Notes: generated from the sequence alone by a model not told the origin. A stretch of DNA of 64,000 bases from Bacteroidota bacterium (GCA_004322215.1 SCSM01000023.1:124001-188000); one strand, 5' to 3'. Positions 17,273 through 27,771 are shown, counted from the first letter of the stretch. Numbers and translations are program-made.

Positions 17273-20200
17273 ATGTTCACAGAAATTTTCTGGAATCGCT
17301 TGCAGTTAAATATAACTGTATTTATAGTAGTCATGATTACTTCGTATATTTCACTGCATTCCCAGATTGATACACTTCATTTCGATACTAAAGGAACTGA
17401 TTTCTGGCTGACATTCCCTCCTAATTATCATATTGGAAAATCAAATTTGCGAAATAAATATGATGATTCATTATACATTTTTATTACTTCCGACAAACCA
17501 ACAAGCGGAAAGATAGAATATATTGGGGCAAGAGGAGTTCCATTTACAACTTTATTCAGCATACCAGACCCTACAAGAATTTTTACTTTCTCAATATTTT
17601 ATGAAGATTTTGAACTGCTCGGTTTCAACAACAGCGGTTCATTGGGAAATCGTAATAATAGCGAAATAGTTACAAGAGAATACTTTCATATTACTTCCGA
17701 TTATGAAGTTACCGCCTATGCTCATAACCAGGCAAACATGACAAGCGATGCCTGTTTAATTTTGCCCACTGATATATTGGGTAATAACTATTTTATCATG
17801 TCTTATAATAGTGATGGAAACATTAATTCCTATTCTGGAAGTTTGAGTTCTTCTTCGACACCCTCTCAGTTTGTTATTTTAGCAACTGAAGATAATACCA
17901 ACGTTACAATTATCCCGAAACAAGAGACGCAGTATAATAATAGAAATACTCAAAATATTTTATTGAACAAGGGCGAAGCTTATCTCGTTCAGGCAAAAAT
18001 AACTATTTCAAGTTTAAAAACCGATTTGACAGGTAGTGAGGTTCACAGCGATAAACCTGTTGCTGTATTTGCCGGACACCAGCGTTCTACCTTGCCAAAT
18101 AATTTTACAACTACATATCCGACGAGGGATTATTTATTAGAACAAATGCCCGCGATAGAAACCTGGGGACAAAATGCTTTGATTATTCCTTATCAACAGC
18201 CGTATAATATTACTTCCGATGGAAGTGATAAATTCAGGATTCTTTCAGCCAATGATAATACCAAATTGTATATTAATGATGTTTTCAAAGCAAACATAGA
18301 CAAAGGAGAATTTTATGAAGATGATATAACTGGTCCTGCACATGTCAAAGCAAGCGCTCCTGTACTTGTAGCACAATTCAAGCAATCTTCTGACCTTACA
18401 AGAAATATTTCTAACAATAACGGCGACCCGTTTGAAATGCTGATTCCGCCTGTTGAACAATTTATGAATAATTACAGGGTCATCAATACACAGGCAAATC
18501 AATATAGTAATGCAGAAAAAGTATATGAGGAACAATATATTACTATTGTTGCTCCTAATGTTTCATTAGCTTCCGTTCGCCTCGATGGTAATCCTATTCC
18601 CACGAGTAATTTCCTCCCGGTTCCTACATCTAATTATTTTTATACTAATGAACGTGTCAGCGATGGTGTTCATACTATCAGTTGCAATGAAAAAATCGGA
18701 GTTTATGTTTATGGCTATGGCGATGCAAATTCTTATGGTTATGTCGGTGGTATGAGCATGGAAAGGATGGACGTTTCACCTCCTCAGTTTGCAACAATTG
18801 ATTCATGTTTTTCAATGAGAGGTGTTATCACTGATACTATGGAAAATGATTCAAAAATTTATTCGGTTATTTCTCCACCTGAATCTCAGGTAAATGTTAC
18901 AGTGAAAATAACATCATTCAATCCTTATGCAAGCTTAATTGATTTCTCGGCTCGGCTTAATAATTTTTATGATGATGGTGAGTTTGAGATTATTGCAACA
19001 GATTCGATGGGCCTATACTCTACTAAAAAATTTGAAATTCCCGGTTTCACTTTATCTGTTATGAATTTCAGGAATGGAACTATTCTGCCTGAACTTAAAG
19101 ATTCATACAGAATCGGTAAACAATTTTGTTATCCGGTTGTTATTGAAAACTATGGTAAACACCGGCAAAATATTAATGATTTGATTTTAAAGAATAATAA
19201 TTTCTCAATTATATATAATACGCCTAAAATAATAAATCCCGGTGAAACTGATACAGTAATGATATGTTTCAGTTCTCCTGTTGATACTGTTTTAATTGAT
19301 ACATTATCAATTGTAGGTGATTGCGGCATAAGAAAAATTCAGGCATTTAACCTGTCATTGTGGGGGGATTCAAATAAACCGGCTGTTAAAATGAATACTG
19401 ACCCTTGCAACAAAGTTATCAATATTACAGTTTCAGATTCGACCGGTGGTGATTTCGGATTGGCATCGGTAGATATCATTGACACAGTCAATTGTTTGGT
19501 AACTATTGATAATTACCTGCCACAATATGAAAATTTTCGAATCGAAGTGATTGACCAATGCAAGGATGCAATCTATCATCTGGTTGCAACCGATTCTGCC
19601 GGTTTCGTTTCCGACATAATTGATACTATCCAGGGTTTTACTATTGCATTTCCTGATATTAATCCCGCTGCAAAAACCTTTGAATTTGATTGTACTAAAG
19701 TTGGTATCGTAAATTGTCAGAAACTAAGAATCAGTAATACCGGACTGCTCCCGTTTACATTTGACAGGAATATGTTTATTAGCCATAATATTATTTTTTC
19801 CATTCCGCAATCCAATATTCCGTTAACTCTTAATCCTGGTTCTTCGGAATTTATTGATATATGTTTCGCTCCTTACTATAGCTATTCCGATGTGCAACGT
19901 GATACATTTGTTCTCGAATTTAATTGCATTTCGAAAGAAATTTATTTATCCGGGATTGCTGTTCCCGAAATTACTGCATCAAAATCCAATTGTAATATTC
20001 CTGTAATATTTACATTGAATGAAATTCCTTTGTTTACATTCCTTGGTCAAAACTACCCGAATCCGACTGAAGACAATGTCTCGGTTAAATTCGGTGTGGA
20101 GGACGAAGGATTAACAAGCATTCGTTTATTTGATTTATTTGGAAATTACAGGCAAACAGTATTTGAAAACAATCTGAAGCCGGGTATTTATGAATTAAAA

Positions 20201-20293
20201 TTTTCGACAGAAAATCTCGAACAGGGAGCTTATATTTATATTTTATCATCAGGTGGAAAATTAATATCAAAAGCAATGATTGTTAAGAAATAA
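17273..20293 (+). CDS. IgGFc-binding-domain secreted protein with T9SS sorting domain, paralog 3 of 3
   Basis: A 1006-residue exported protein that follows paralog 2 along its whole length, including the two-module central part (YDDGEFEIIATDSMG and KDAIYHLVATDSAG) and the T9SS ending (LGQNYPNPTED ... AMIVKK). The IgGFc-type domain is intact (KGTDFWLTFPPNYH, VTAYAHNQANMTSDACL, DKPVAVFAGHQRS). Paralogs 2 and 3 resemble each other more than either resembles paralog 1, which suggests a recent duplication. Secretion across the outer membrane and attachment or release at the cell surface follow from the sorting domain; the binding partner is unknown. Confidence 0.82.
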   Translation: MFTEIFWNRLQLNITVFIVVMITSYISLHSQIDTLHFDTKGTDFWLTFPPNYHIGKSNLRNKYDDSLYIFITSDKPTSGKIEYIGARGVPFTTLFSIPDPTRIFTFSIFYEDFELLGFNNSGSLGNRNNSEIVTREYFHITSDYEVTAYAHNQANMTSDACLILPTDILGNNYFIMSYNSDGNINSYSGSLSSSSTPSQFVILATEDNTNVTIIPKQETQYNNRNTQNILLNKGEAYLVQAKITISSLKTDLTGSEVHSDKPVAVFAGHQRSTLPNNFTTTYPTRDYLLEQMPAIETWGQNALIIPYQQPYNITSDGSDKFRILSANDNTKLYINDVFKANIDKGEFYEDDITGPAHVKASAPVLVAQFKQSSDLTRNISNNNGDPFEMLIPPVEQFMNNYRVINTQANQYSNAEKVYEEQYITIVAPNVSLASVRLDGNPIPTSNFLPVPTSNYFYTNERVSDGVHTISCNEKIGVYVYGYGDANSYGYVGGMSMERMDVSPPQFATIDSCFSMRGVITDTMENDSKIYSVISPPESQVNVTVKITSFNPYASLIDFSARLNNFYDDGEFEIIATDSMGLYSTKKFEIPGFTLSVMNFRNGTILPELKDSYRIGKQFCYPVVIENYGKHRQNINDLILKNNNFSIIYNTPKIINPGETDTVMICFSSPVDTVLIDTLSIVGDCGIRKIQAFNLSLWGDSNKPAVKMNTDPCNKVINITVSDSTGGDFGLASVDIIDTVNCLVTIDNYLPQYENFRIEVIDQCKDAIYHLVATDSAGFVSDIIDTIQGFTIAFPDINPAAKTFEFDCTKVGIVNCQKLRISNTGLLPFTFDRNMFISHNIIFSIPQSNIPLTLNPGSSEFIDICFAPYYSYSDVQRDTFVLEFNCISKEIYLSGIAVPEITASKSNCNIPVIFTLNEIPLFTFLGQNYPNPTEDNVSVKFGVEDEGLTSIRLFDLFGNYRQTVFENNLKPGIYELKFSTENLEQGAYIYILSSGGKLISKAMIVKK

Positions 20294-20404
20294 CCCCTAA
20301 ACCGGAAAAATTAAAATAAATTCACAAATCCTTAGTCAATTCCTAAATTCTGATGTAATTTTGAATTATTAAAAAAGATTAATTTTTGAACGGAGCGTCT
20401 TGTA

Positions 20405-22066
20405 ATGAAAAAATTTGCTTTAATCACAGCAGCAATTATTGGTGGGATTGTTCTTGGATTTTACATCCAACCTCTTATTTCCGAAGACAACATTTATCAA
20501 CAAATAAAGAAATTTCAGGATATTTTAATCACTGCAGATAAAAATTATGTCGAGCAGGTTGATACCCAGAAACTCGTTGAAGCAGCTATTCGCGGTATGC
20601 TCGAAGAGCTTGACCCTCACTCGGTTTATATCTCTGCGGATGAAATGAAAAAAGTTGACGAAGATTTCCAGGGAAGTTTTGAAGGCATTGGTGTCGAATT
20701 TGATATTATAAATGATACGATTACAGTTGTTTCTCCCATTCAGGGAGGACCCAGTGAATCACTCGGCATTTTATCCGGTGATAAAATAGTCAAAATAGAC
20801 AGTCAGAATGCCGTCGGTATATCCAGGTCTGATGTACCTAAGAAACTCAAAGGTCCAAAAGGCACTCTTGTCCAGGTGGATATTGTTAGGAGCGGAATTA
20901 AAGATTTACTCCATTTCAATATAACACGCGATAAAATTCCACTCGTTAGTGTTTACGGTTCATTCCTTATTGATGGGACTGATATCGGAGTCGTACAAAT
21001 TAATAGGTTTTCAGCTACAACTCATAAAGAAATGATGGAAGCTCTCGCAGAATTAAGGTCAAAAGGAATGAAAAAACTCGTTCTCGACTTGAGAGATAAC
21101 CCCGGTGGCTATTTGAATCAGGCATATCTTATGGCTGATGAATTTATCCATGGAGGTGACACCATCGTTTATACAAAGGGAAGACGTTCTGAATTCGATG
21201 AAGTTTATATTGCTGCAAGTGGTGGTGAATATGAAGAAATTCCTCTTATAGTGTTAATAAGTGCCGGCTCTGCATCTGCAAGCGAGATTGTCTCCGGTGC
21301 AATTCAGGATTTGGACAGGGGACTTGTGGTCGGTACTACTTCTTTCGGTAAAGGACTCGTACAAAGGCAATTCAAGTCATTCGACGGCTCAGCTTACCGC
21401 CTGACTATTTCCAAATACTTCACTCCAAGCGGCAGATGCATTCAAAGACCTTATAAAGATAAGGAAGAATACAGGCATCTTGCAGGTCGGCTCGAACTCG
21501 AAGAGGGTTCCTACATTGATGACCCGATAAAAAAAATTCATAACCAGGTTATGAAATTTAATAAAGGTAAAGAACCTGAAAAAGATAAGGATTTTATCAA
21601 ATTTGATTCATTGCCATTGTATAAAACCAAATATAATAGAATGGTTTTTGGCGGCGGCGGAATTACACCTGATTATATAATTAAACCGGATACTATCAAT
21701 AAATTCAGCAGGGATTTAAGAAGTAAAAATTTATTCTTTGAATTTGCTAATGATTACGTTCATGGCGAAGGCAGTTTCATTAAGAATAAATACCAGATTA
21801 ATTATCTTGACTTCGTTAGAAATTTTGAAGTCAATGGCGAATTAATAAATGAATTTAAAAAACTTGCCGAATCGAAAGATATTAAATGGGATGAAGACCT
21901 ATACAAACAAGACCAGGATTTCGTCAAGATTTCGATTAAAGGGAACATTGCTCGAATTATCTGGAATACAGACCGTTCTGCTCAGATTTTTGCGGCTCTC
22001 GATAATCAATTGGCTAAAGCAATCGAGTTGTTTCCCGATGCGATGAAAATCTCAAGATTAAAGTAA
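20405..22066 (+). CDS. ctpA: S41 C-terminal processing protease (CtpA/Prc family)
   Basis: A 553-residue protease with an N-terminal membrane anchor (about 4-22), a PDZ domain (about 90-175) and the S41 catalytic domain (about 180-370). The catalytic pair is visible: nucleophile S291 in GSASASE and general base K316 in TTSFGKGLVQ, 25 residues apart as in Prc. The C-terminal 180 residues are a family-typical extension. It would cleave envelope proteins near their C-termini in the periplasm. RBS GGAGCG precedes the ATG. It has a bidirectional terminator downstream. Confidence 0.92.
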   Translation: MKKFALITAAIIGGIVLGFYIQPLISEDNIYQQIKKFQDILITADKNYVEQVDTQKLVEAAIRGMLEELDPHSVYISADEMKKVDEDFQGSFEGIGVEFDIINDTITVVSPIQGGPSESLGILSGDKIVKIDSQNAVGISRSDVPKKLKGPKGTLVQVDIVRSGIKDLLHFNITRDKIPLVSVYGSFLIDGTDIGVVQINRFSATTHKEMMEALAELRSKGMKKLVLDLRDNPGGYLNQAYLMADEFIHGGDTIVYTKGRRSEFDEVYIAASGGEYEEIPLIVLISAGSASASEIVSGAIQDLDRGLVVGTTSFGKGLVQRQFKSFDGSAYRLTISKYFTPSGRCIQRPYKDKEEYRHLAGRLELEEGSYIDDPIKKIHNQVMKFNKGKEPEKDKDFIKFDSLPLYKTKYNRMVFGGGGITPDYIIKPDTINKFSRDLRSKNLFFEFANDYVHGEGSFIKNKYQINYLDFVRNFEVNGELINEFKKLAESKDIKWDEDLYKQDQDFVKISIKGNIARIIWNTDRSAQIFAALDNQLAKAIELFPDAMKISRLK

Positions 22067-22081
22067 TGATATATCAAAACC

Positions 22082-22114
22082 AAAAAAGCCCGTTTTGTGA
22101 ACGGGCTTTTTTTT
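22082..22114. terminator. bidirectional intrinsic terminator
   Basis: A 13-bp perfect stem (AAAAAAGCCCGTT with AACGGGCTTTTTT) closes a 5-nt loop, with A- and T-tracts on either side. It separates the convergent ctpA and ispH genes and overlaps the ispH stop. Confidence 0.92.
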
Positions 22115-23018
22115 ATACTTCAACCAATTCCTTCGATAATTTATTTTCAAGTTTTTCTTTCACCTTTTCCATGTACCATTGTGGTGTGCTGGTTGCTCCT
22201 GTAATGCCGACTTTTTCGACTCCTGCAAGCCATTCATAATTTATCTCATCGATATCTTCTATAAAATATGTTTTAGGATTTGACTGAAGGCATACATGAT
22301 ACAAACTCTTGCCGTTTGATGAATTTTTCCCTGCAACAAAAAGCACTATGTCATTATTCGCTGCAAATTCCTGTAATTTGTCTTCCCTTCCATATACATA
22401 TTTACAAAGAGTATTTTTTGCAATAAATACTTCGTTGATTTCACCACCGTCAATAAAATCCTTGACTTTATTTTCGAGCGCTTCTTTAATTTCGTAGAAT
22501 GCCTGTTTCTCCATAGTAGTTTGTGAGAACAGCATTGTTTTTCTGCTGAAGTCAATTTTTTCAAGTGCTTCTTCTACAGATTTAACGACAATACATTCAC
22601 CGTTGCATACACCGCTGATGCCGATTACTTCCGCATGGTCTTTCTTACCGTAAACAACAATCTGGTAACCCATGTCGTACGCTTTTTTTATTCTGTTCTG
22701 CAACGCCTGTACGAGAGGACAGGTTGCATCCACGACATTCAAACCCAAATCATCAGCCATTTTAAAAGTTGATGGCGGCTCGCCGTGAGCTCTGATTATT
22801 ACCTTTGATTTTTCCTTGGGTATTTCCTGAAGCTGGGAGTGGGTAATTGTTTTTAATCCCTTTGCTTCGAGCCGTTCAATCTCCCTCGGATTGTGTATTA
22901 TATCTCCAAGAACATAAACCTGTTCATCGGTTGAGTTCTGAAGCACCTCTTCGACTTTATCTATTGTTTTTACTACTCCCCAGCAGAAACCTGCTGAGTC
23001 ATCTATTGATATTATCAT
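22113..23018 (-). CDS. ispH: 4-hydroxy-3-methylbut-2-enyl diphosphate reductase
   Basis: A 301-residue IspH/LytB, last enzyme of the MEP isoprenoid pathway, reducing HMBPP to IPP and DMAPP with a [4Fe-4S] cluster. The three cluster cysteines are C12 (GFCWGV), C100 (DATCPLV) and C205 (NTLCKYV); substrate-binding histidines are at H42, H78 (RAHGEPP) and H128 (KKDHAEV), with T167 in SQTTM. The third cysteine context lacks the common TICxAT wording, a variation seen in the Bacteroidota-type branch. RBS AGGAA precedes the ATG. It supplies precursors for UppS encoded at 36999. Confidence 0.92.
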   Translation of the reverse strand: MIISIDDSAGFCWGVVKTIDKVEEVLQNSTDEQVYVLGDIIHNPREIERLEAKGLKTITHSQLQEIPKEKSKVIIRAHGEPPSTFKMADDLGLNVVDATCPLVQALQNRIKKAYDMGYQIVVYGKKDHAEVIGISGVCNGECIVVKSVEEALEKIDFSRKTMLFSQTTMEKQAFYEIKEALENKVKDFIDGGEINEVFIAKNTLCKYVYGREDKLQEFAANNDIVLFVAGKNSSNGKSLYHVCLQSNPKTYFIEDIDEINYEWLAGVEKVGITGATSTPQWYMEKVKEKLENKLSKELVEV

Positions 23019-23122
23019 ATATATTCCTGATTTATATTAGGATTAATTATTTATTTATCATTTGTCAAATTAATATAATCCAAAATACATTTTGCATCTT
23101 GCATTTTACATTTTAAATTAAT

Positions 23123-23701
23123 TTAAAGCTCCGATTTAAGCATCTTCTTCCAACCGTATGGGTCCCAAAAAAATCCTTTAATTGTTCTGCTTGGTTGCCT
23201 TTCGGACTGAATTTTTTTACTAATATAATTATTCCCTTCCAGCACATCTATGGTAATTGAATAATCAGAAAGGTCATAAAAACATATTTCCGGAACTTTA
23301 TTCAGCTTATACACATCCCGCTTTATTGTGAAATCATAATTTTTTGTCGTGTCTGTCACTATTTCGAAAATCATGTCGGGAATTCCAATAAATTCGTTGG
23401 TCCCGAATATTCCTTTGTTTTGGTAAGACACGAAAATAATGTCCGGAACGAATTTTTGATTTTCACCGAATGAAGTGATTAATCTCGAACCAATCACTTT
23501 TCCCATTTCATGATTCTTGATGTGATTATAAATTTGATTAACAATAATAATAAAACTTTCTTCATGTTCGATTGTTGCGGTTGATTGTACCATAATCATG
23601 CCTTCGTAAAATTCTGCTTTTATGTTTTTTAATGAATAAAAATCTTCAAGCCCTCCACTGATATAAATTAAAAAAGGGCTTTTATATGATAACTCCGGCA
23701 T
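23123..23701 (-). CDS. Uma2-family (DUF820) putative endonuclease
   Basis: About 192 residues from ATG at 23701 (an in-frame TTG at 23728 is an alternative). The PD-(D/E)xK-like core is recognisable: FVPDIIFV, then GIPDMIFEIVTDTT and the KRDVY helix. Uma2 proteins belong to the restriction-endonuclease fold and often occur as many scattered copies; their role is not well established. The gene is solitary, about 100 bp upstream of the ispH start and transcribed the same way. Confidence 0.75.
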   Translation of the reverse strand: MPELSYKSPFLIYISGGLEDFYSLKNIKAEFYEGMIMVQSTATIEHEESFIIIVNQIYNHIKNHEMGKVIGSRLITSFGENQKFVPDIIFVSYQNKGIFGTNEFIGIPDMIFEIVTDTTKNYDFTIKRDVYKLNKVPEICFYDLSDYSITIDVLEGNNYISKKIQSERQPSRTIKGFFWDPYGWKKMLKSEL

Positions 23702-23988
23702 TATGTCAAGAGTGCTATTCAATTTCAATAATGGTTTAATCGTATTTCATTTCTTATAAATATAAGGGACGGCATTAACAAAAAAAAATTTAAAATTTAT
23801 TTGCACTTTTCTAAGTAATTGAAAAAATTCAATAAACCGGTAATGGATACCTAATCCGGGAGCCGTCTTATTTGCTATTTATTTATATTTTTTGTAAGTT
23901 TTGAAACTGTAAAGTAAATGTGTTTGATTTTATATAGCTTTGAGCAATTTATAAATTAAAATAATTTATACTTATTGCATAAATAAAT

Positions 23989-24008
23989 ACCGGTATCACC
24001 GGTTTTTT
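23989..24008 (+). terminator. terminator-like hairpin ahead of sdhC
   Basis: ACCGGT, a 3-nt loop, ACCGGT and six T residues, ending 56 bp before the sdhC start. It is short but has the form of an intrinsic terminator, so it could attenuate the sdh transcript or simply insulate it. The rest of the 363-bp gap at 23702-24064 is AT-rich; a GC-richer patch at 23838-23870 (containing CCGGTAATGG and CCGGGAGCC) could not be matched to a known RNA element. Confidence 0.4.
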
Positions 24009-24064
24009 ATATATATGACTCTTTTAATTAACAATATATTATTCACAATCAATTAATAGGATTT

Positions 24065-25087
24065 ATGATACTGATTAACTACCTAAAATCTACCATCCTC
24101 TGTAAATTTGTGATGGCAGTAACGGGAGTTATTCTGGTTCTATTTGTCATTGGCCACTGTGTTGGTAATATGCAGGTTTTCCTGGGTAAAGACGCGTTCA
24201 ACAGTTATGCATATTTTCTCCAGGAACGTATTGGTGAACTTCTGTTTATTATAAGATTGGGCCTTGTTTTGGCACTCGTTTTTCACATTGTTACTTCTGT
24301 CCGGCTTAAATTCCTGAACCTGGATGCTAAGCCGACAAAATATCAGGTAAAAAATTATGTCAAGGCACGCCTGACCTCGAGAACGATGATTTGGACCGGA
24401 ATAATGATTTTTGCTTTTGTAACTTATCATATTTTGCATTTTACTATGGGGGTTGTTCATCCCGAAGATTACAACAAATCTGAATTTTACGTGTCGAATG
24501 CAGTCTCTGTTGAAAAGGTCGGTAATCTCACCCAAGAGGAAATTGAAGCATCAGATGAATGCTTAAAAAAAGATTTAGTAATAATACCAAAAATCGGCAA
24601 AGAAGAATGCTGTTCAAAAGAATCCGGAACAACTACTCAAATGGGCAAAGATGAATGCTGTGTCAATGAAACAAAAAATACTGCAAAAGTTAACAATGCC
24701 ACCCTCAACAAAGTCGAAGGGTCTGATGAATGTTGTACAAAAGACTCTGTTACATCTTTTAAAGAAAATTTTGTAAAATACAATGGCAGATTGTACAAAG
24801 TAGAAGGCGATGAACCGATTTTATCCGAAAGGCACGATGCCTATGCTATGGTAATTAGCGGCTTCAAAAAGCCACTCGTTTCAATTCTCTATATTTTGGG
24901 GGTGATTCTACTTGGATTTCATTTAAATCATGCAATCCAAAGTTCATTCCAGACTTTAGGTTATAATAATCCTAAATATTTCCCTAAGATAGTAGCCGGG
25001 AGCACTATTTTATCAATAATTCTTGTTTTATGTTACATTTCAATACCGATTTCGATTCTTTTGGGATTGGTGGGAGGAGGAGTATGA
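24065..25087 (+). CDS. sdhC: succinate dehydrogenase cytochrome b subunit with a cysteine-rich insert
   Basis: A 340-residue Bacteroidota-type SdhC with five membrane helices (about 17-40, 56-80, 109-131, 268-292 and 309-335). Candidate haem-ligand histidines lie in the helices at H31, H74, H122 and H286/H289. Relatives are roughly 220-230 residues; the extra length lies between helices 3 and 4 (about 135-250) and contains four repeats centred on EC or ECC: C166, C182-C183, C198-C199 and C223-C224. The strongly basic loop 2-3 (about 80-107) should be cytoplasmic, which puts the insert in the periplasm. The reading frame is continuous through the insert and back into the conserved [11 protein letters not shown] helix, so it is not a frameshift. 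It overlaps sdhA by 4 bp. Confidence 0.9.
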   Translation: MILINYLKSTILCKFVMAVTGVILVLFVIGHCVGNMQVFLGKDAFNSYAYFLQERIGELLFIIRLGLVLALVFHIVTSVRLKFLNLDAKPTKYQVKNYVKARLTSRTMIWTGIMIFAFVTYHILHFTMGVVHPEDYNKSEFYVSNAVSVEKVGNLTQEEIEASDECLKKDLVIIPKIGKEECCSKESGTTTQMGKDECCVNETKNTAKVNNATLNKVEGSDECCTKDSVTSFKENFVKYNGRLYKVEGDEPILSERHDAYAMVISGFKKPLVSILYILGVILLGFHLNHAIQSSFQTLGYNNPKYFPKIVAGSTILSIILVLCYISIPISILLGLVGGGV

Positions 25088-26997
25088 CATTAGATTCTAA
25101 AATTCCATCAGGACCATTGAAAGACAAATGGGAAAAGTACAAATTCGAAATGAAGCTTGTCAATGCAGCAAATAAAAGAAAATACAAAGCTATCGTTGTC
25201 GGTACGGGATTAGCAGGTGCGTCTGCAGCTGCATCTCTCGCAGAGCTCGGTTATGTCGTCGAAGCTTTTACATATAACGACAGTCCCCGCAGGGCTCATA
25301 GTATTGCTGCTCAGGGCGGTATTAATGCCGCTAAGAACTATCCTAATGATGGTGACAGCATTTGGAGACTGTTCTATGATACGATTAAAGGTGGAGACTT
25401 CAGGGCGAGAGAGGCAAATGTTTACCGCTTAGCTCAGGTGAGTAACAATATTATTGACCAGTGTGTGGCTCAGGGTGTTCCATTCGCGAGAGAATACGGT
25501 GGCTTGCTCGATAACCGTTCTTTTGGTGGGGCACAGGTTTCCCGGACATTTTACGCAAGAGGACAAACGGGACAGCAATTGTTATTGGGGGCTTATTCTG
25601 CTTTGAGCCGTGCAATCGGCAAAAAACAGGTTACTATGCACGTCCGAAAAGAAATGCTCGACCTTGCTATTATCGATGGAAAAGCAAGAGGTATTGTAAC
25701 AAGAGACCTTGTGAATGGCAAAATTGAATCATTTTGGGCTGATGCTGTCATTCTTGCTACCGGGGGCTATGGAAATGTATTCTTCCTTTCCACAAATGCA
25801 CAGGCATGTAATGTTACAGCTTCCTACAGGGCTTATAAGAAGGGTGCTTTGTTTGCAAATCCATGCTTTACTCAGATCCATCCCACCTGCATTCCTTTAA
25901 GCGGCGAACATCAATCAAAACTAACTTTGATGTCCGAATCTCTGAGAAATGACGGTAGAATTTGGGTTCCGAAAAATAAAGGCGATAAACGCAGACCAAA
26001 CGAAATTCCCGAAGAAGACAGAGATTACTATCTCGAAAGAAAATACCCGAGCTACGGGAATTTGGCTCCAAGGGATATTTCTTCCCGTTCTGCTAAAGAA
26101 GTTTGTGATGAAGGCAGGGGAGTCAGTGCCACCGGCTTTGGTGTCTATCTTGACTTTGCAGACTCCATCAAGCGTTTAGGTAAAAAAGTAATTGAGGAAA
26201 GGTATGGTAATCTGTTTGAAATGTATGAAAGAATTGTTGGAGAAGACCCATATACGACACCGATGATGATTTATCCTGCTTCGCACTATGCAATGGGTGG
26301 CTTGTGGGTAGATTATAATCTGATGAGTACTATTCCGGGACTTCATGTGCTTGGCGAAGCTAACTTTTCCGACCATGGTGCAAACCGTCTCGGGGCAAGT
26401 GCTTTAATGCAGGGTCTTGCAGATGGATACTTTGTCATACCATACACAATCGGTGATTATTTTGCTAAAAATAAATTCGATAAAGTAACAACTGACCATC
26501 CTGAGTTTAAAAAGGTCGAGGCAGAAGTTGTCGAAAAAACCAACAAACTTCTTTCGATAAAAGGTAAAAAGACTCCGACAATGTTCCATCGCGAACTTGG
26601 TAAAGTTATGTGGGAATATTGCGGTATGGGAAGGAATGAAGCCGGTTTGAAAAAAGCTTTGGAACTTGTTCCAAAAATCCGTGAGGAGTTCTGGCAGAAT
26701 CTTACCATAACAGGTGAAGGTAACGATTTGAATATTTCACTTGAAAAAGCAGGAAGAGTAGCAGATTTCCTTGAATTCGCAGAAGTGCTTTTGTGGGATG
26801 CTCTCGAAAGGGATGAATCCTGCGGTGCTCATTTCAGAGAGGAGCATCAATATCCTGACGGAGAAGCAAAACGAGATGACGAACACTTTGCACACGTGGC
26901 TGCATGGGAATATACTGGTGTCGGTAAGAAACCCAATAGACACACAGAACCACTTGTTTTCGAGAATGTACAATTAGCGGTGAGGAGCTACAAATGA
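25084..26997 (+). CDS. sdhA: succinate dehydrogenase/fumarate reductase flavoprotein subunit
   Basis: A 637-residue flavoprotein. The start is set at ATG 25084 because it overlaps the sdhC stop in an ATGA and has the purine-rich GGGAGGAGG just upstream. The Rossmann motif [17 protein letters not shown] (about 37-53), the covalent-FAD histidine in [11 protein letters not shown], and the active-site HPTCIP and [13 protein letters not shown] segments are present. It oxidises succinate (or reduces fumarate) and passes electrons to SdhB and then to menaquinone through SdhC. Length and order match the Bacteroidota C-A-B operon. Confidence 0.96.
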   Translation: MTLDSKIPSGPLKDKWEKYKFEMKLVNAANKRKYKAIVVGTGLAGASAAASLAELGYVVEAFTYNDSPRRAHSIAAQGGINAAKNYPNDGDSIWRLFYDTIKGGDFRAREANVYRLAQVSNNIIDQCVAQGVPFAREYGGLLDNRSFGGAQVSRTFYARGQTGQQLLLGAYSALSRAIGKKQVTMHVRKEMLDLAIIDGKARGIVTRDLVNGKIESFWADAVILATGGYGNVFFLSTNAQACNVTASYRAYKKGALFANPCFTQIHPTCIPLSGEHQSKLTLMSESLRNDGRIWVPKNKGDKRRPNEIPEEDRDYYLERKYPSYGNLAPRDISSRSAKEVCDEGRGVSATGFGVYLDFADSIKRLGKKVIEERYGNLFEMYERIVGEDPYTTPMMIYPASHYAMGGLWVDYNLMSTIPGLHVLGEANFSDHGANRLGASALMQGLADGYFVIPYTIGDYFAKNKFDKVTTDHPEFKKVEAEVVEKTNKLLSIKGKKTPTMFHRELGKVMWEYCGMGRNEAGLKKALELVPKIREEFWQNLTITGEGNDLNISLEKAGRVADFLEFAEVLLWDALERDESCGAHFREEHQYPDGEAKRDDEHFAHVAAWEYTGVGKKPNRHTEPLVFENVQLAVRSYK

Positions 26998-27749
26998 GAT
27001 TAACACTTTATATATGGAGACAAAATAATGCCTACGATAAAGGGCGAATGGAAAAGCACCAGGTCAATGATGTTCTCGAAGATATGTCTTTTCTCGAAAT
27101 GCTGGATGTTCTTAATGAGAAATTAATACTCGAAGGTAAAGAACCGGTTGCGTTCGACCATGATTGCCGCGAGGGTATTTGCGGTGCTTGTTCACTTACA
27201 ATTAACGGAATACCGCACGGACACGAGAAAGCAACTACGACCTGTCAATTGCACATGAGGAAATTCAAGGATGGCGATTCGATTTATATCGAACCATTCA
27301 GAGCAAAGGCATTCCCGGTCATTAAAGACCTTATTGTTGACAGGACTGCATTCGATAGAATTATGCAGGCAGGAGGATTTATTAGCATTAATACAGGCAA
27401 TGCACCTGAAGCTAATGGGCTTCCTGTTTCAAAAAAGAACGCAGATTTATCGATGGATGCCGCTGCTTGTATCGGTTGCGGTGCTTGTGTTGCAGCTTGT
27501 CCAAATGGTGCTGCAATGCTTTTTGTTTCGGCTAAAGTTAGCCAGTTTGCATTGCTGCCACAGGGACAGCCGGAAAGAAAAAAACGTGTTCTTGCTATGG
27601 TAAATCAAATGGAGAAAGAAGGATTCGGTGCCTGCACTAACTTCTATGAATGTGAAGCTGCTTGTCCGAAACAGATTTCTGTAAGGTTTATTGCTATGAT
27701 GAACAGGGACTACCTTTGTTCGAGAGTTACTGAACCGGTTGAAGTATAA
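26994..27749 (+). CDS. sdhB: succinate dehydrogenase/fumarate reductase iron-sulfur subunit
   Basis: A 251-residue protein with three iron-sulfur sites: the [2Fe-2S] ligands in CREGICGAC plus the later TTCQ, the [4Fe-4S] set in [12 protein letters not shown], and the [3Fe-4S] cysteines in the C-terminal CEAACP region with the C of the earlier motif. It relays electrons from the flavin of SdhA to the quinone site in SdhC. It overlaps sdhA by 4 bp, completing a tightly coupled three-gene operon that ends in a terminator hairpin. Confidence 0.95.
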   Translation: MRLTLYIWRQNNAYDKGRMEKHQVNDVLEDMSFLEMLDVLNEKLILEGKEPVAFDHDCREGICGACSLTINGIPHGHEKATTTCQLHMRKFKDGDSIYIEPFRAKAFPVIKDLIVDRTAFDRIMQAGGFISINTGNAPEANGLPVSKKNADLSMDAAACIGCGACVAACPNGAAMLFVSAKVSQFALLPQGQPERKKRVLAMVNQMEKEGFGACTNFYECEAACPKQISVRFIAMMNRDYLCSRVTEPVEV

Positions 27750-27771
27750 GATTTAAATTTCTTAATATAAT

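Noticed and set aside
22113-23018. Divergent third cysteine context in IspH as a sign of inactivity
   Set aside because: All three cluster cysteines and the substrate histidines are present.
24545-24760. SdhC insert as a frameshift or chimeric assembly
   Set aside because: The frame returns into conserved helix 4 with no stop, and base composition matches the flanks.
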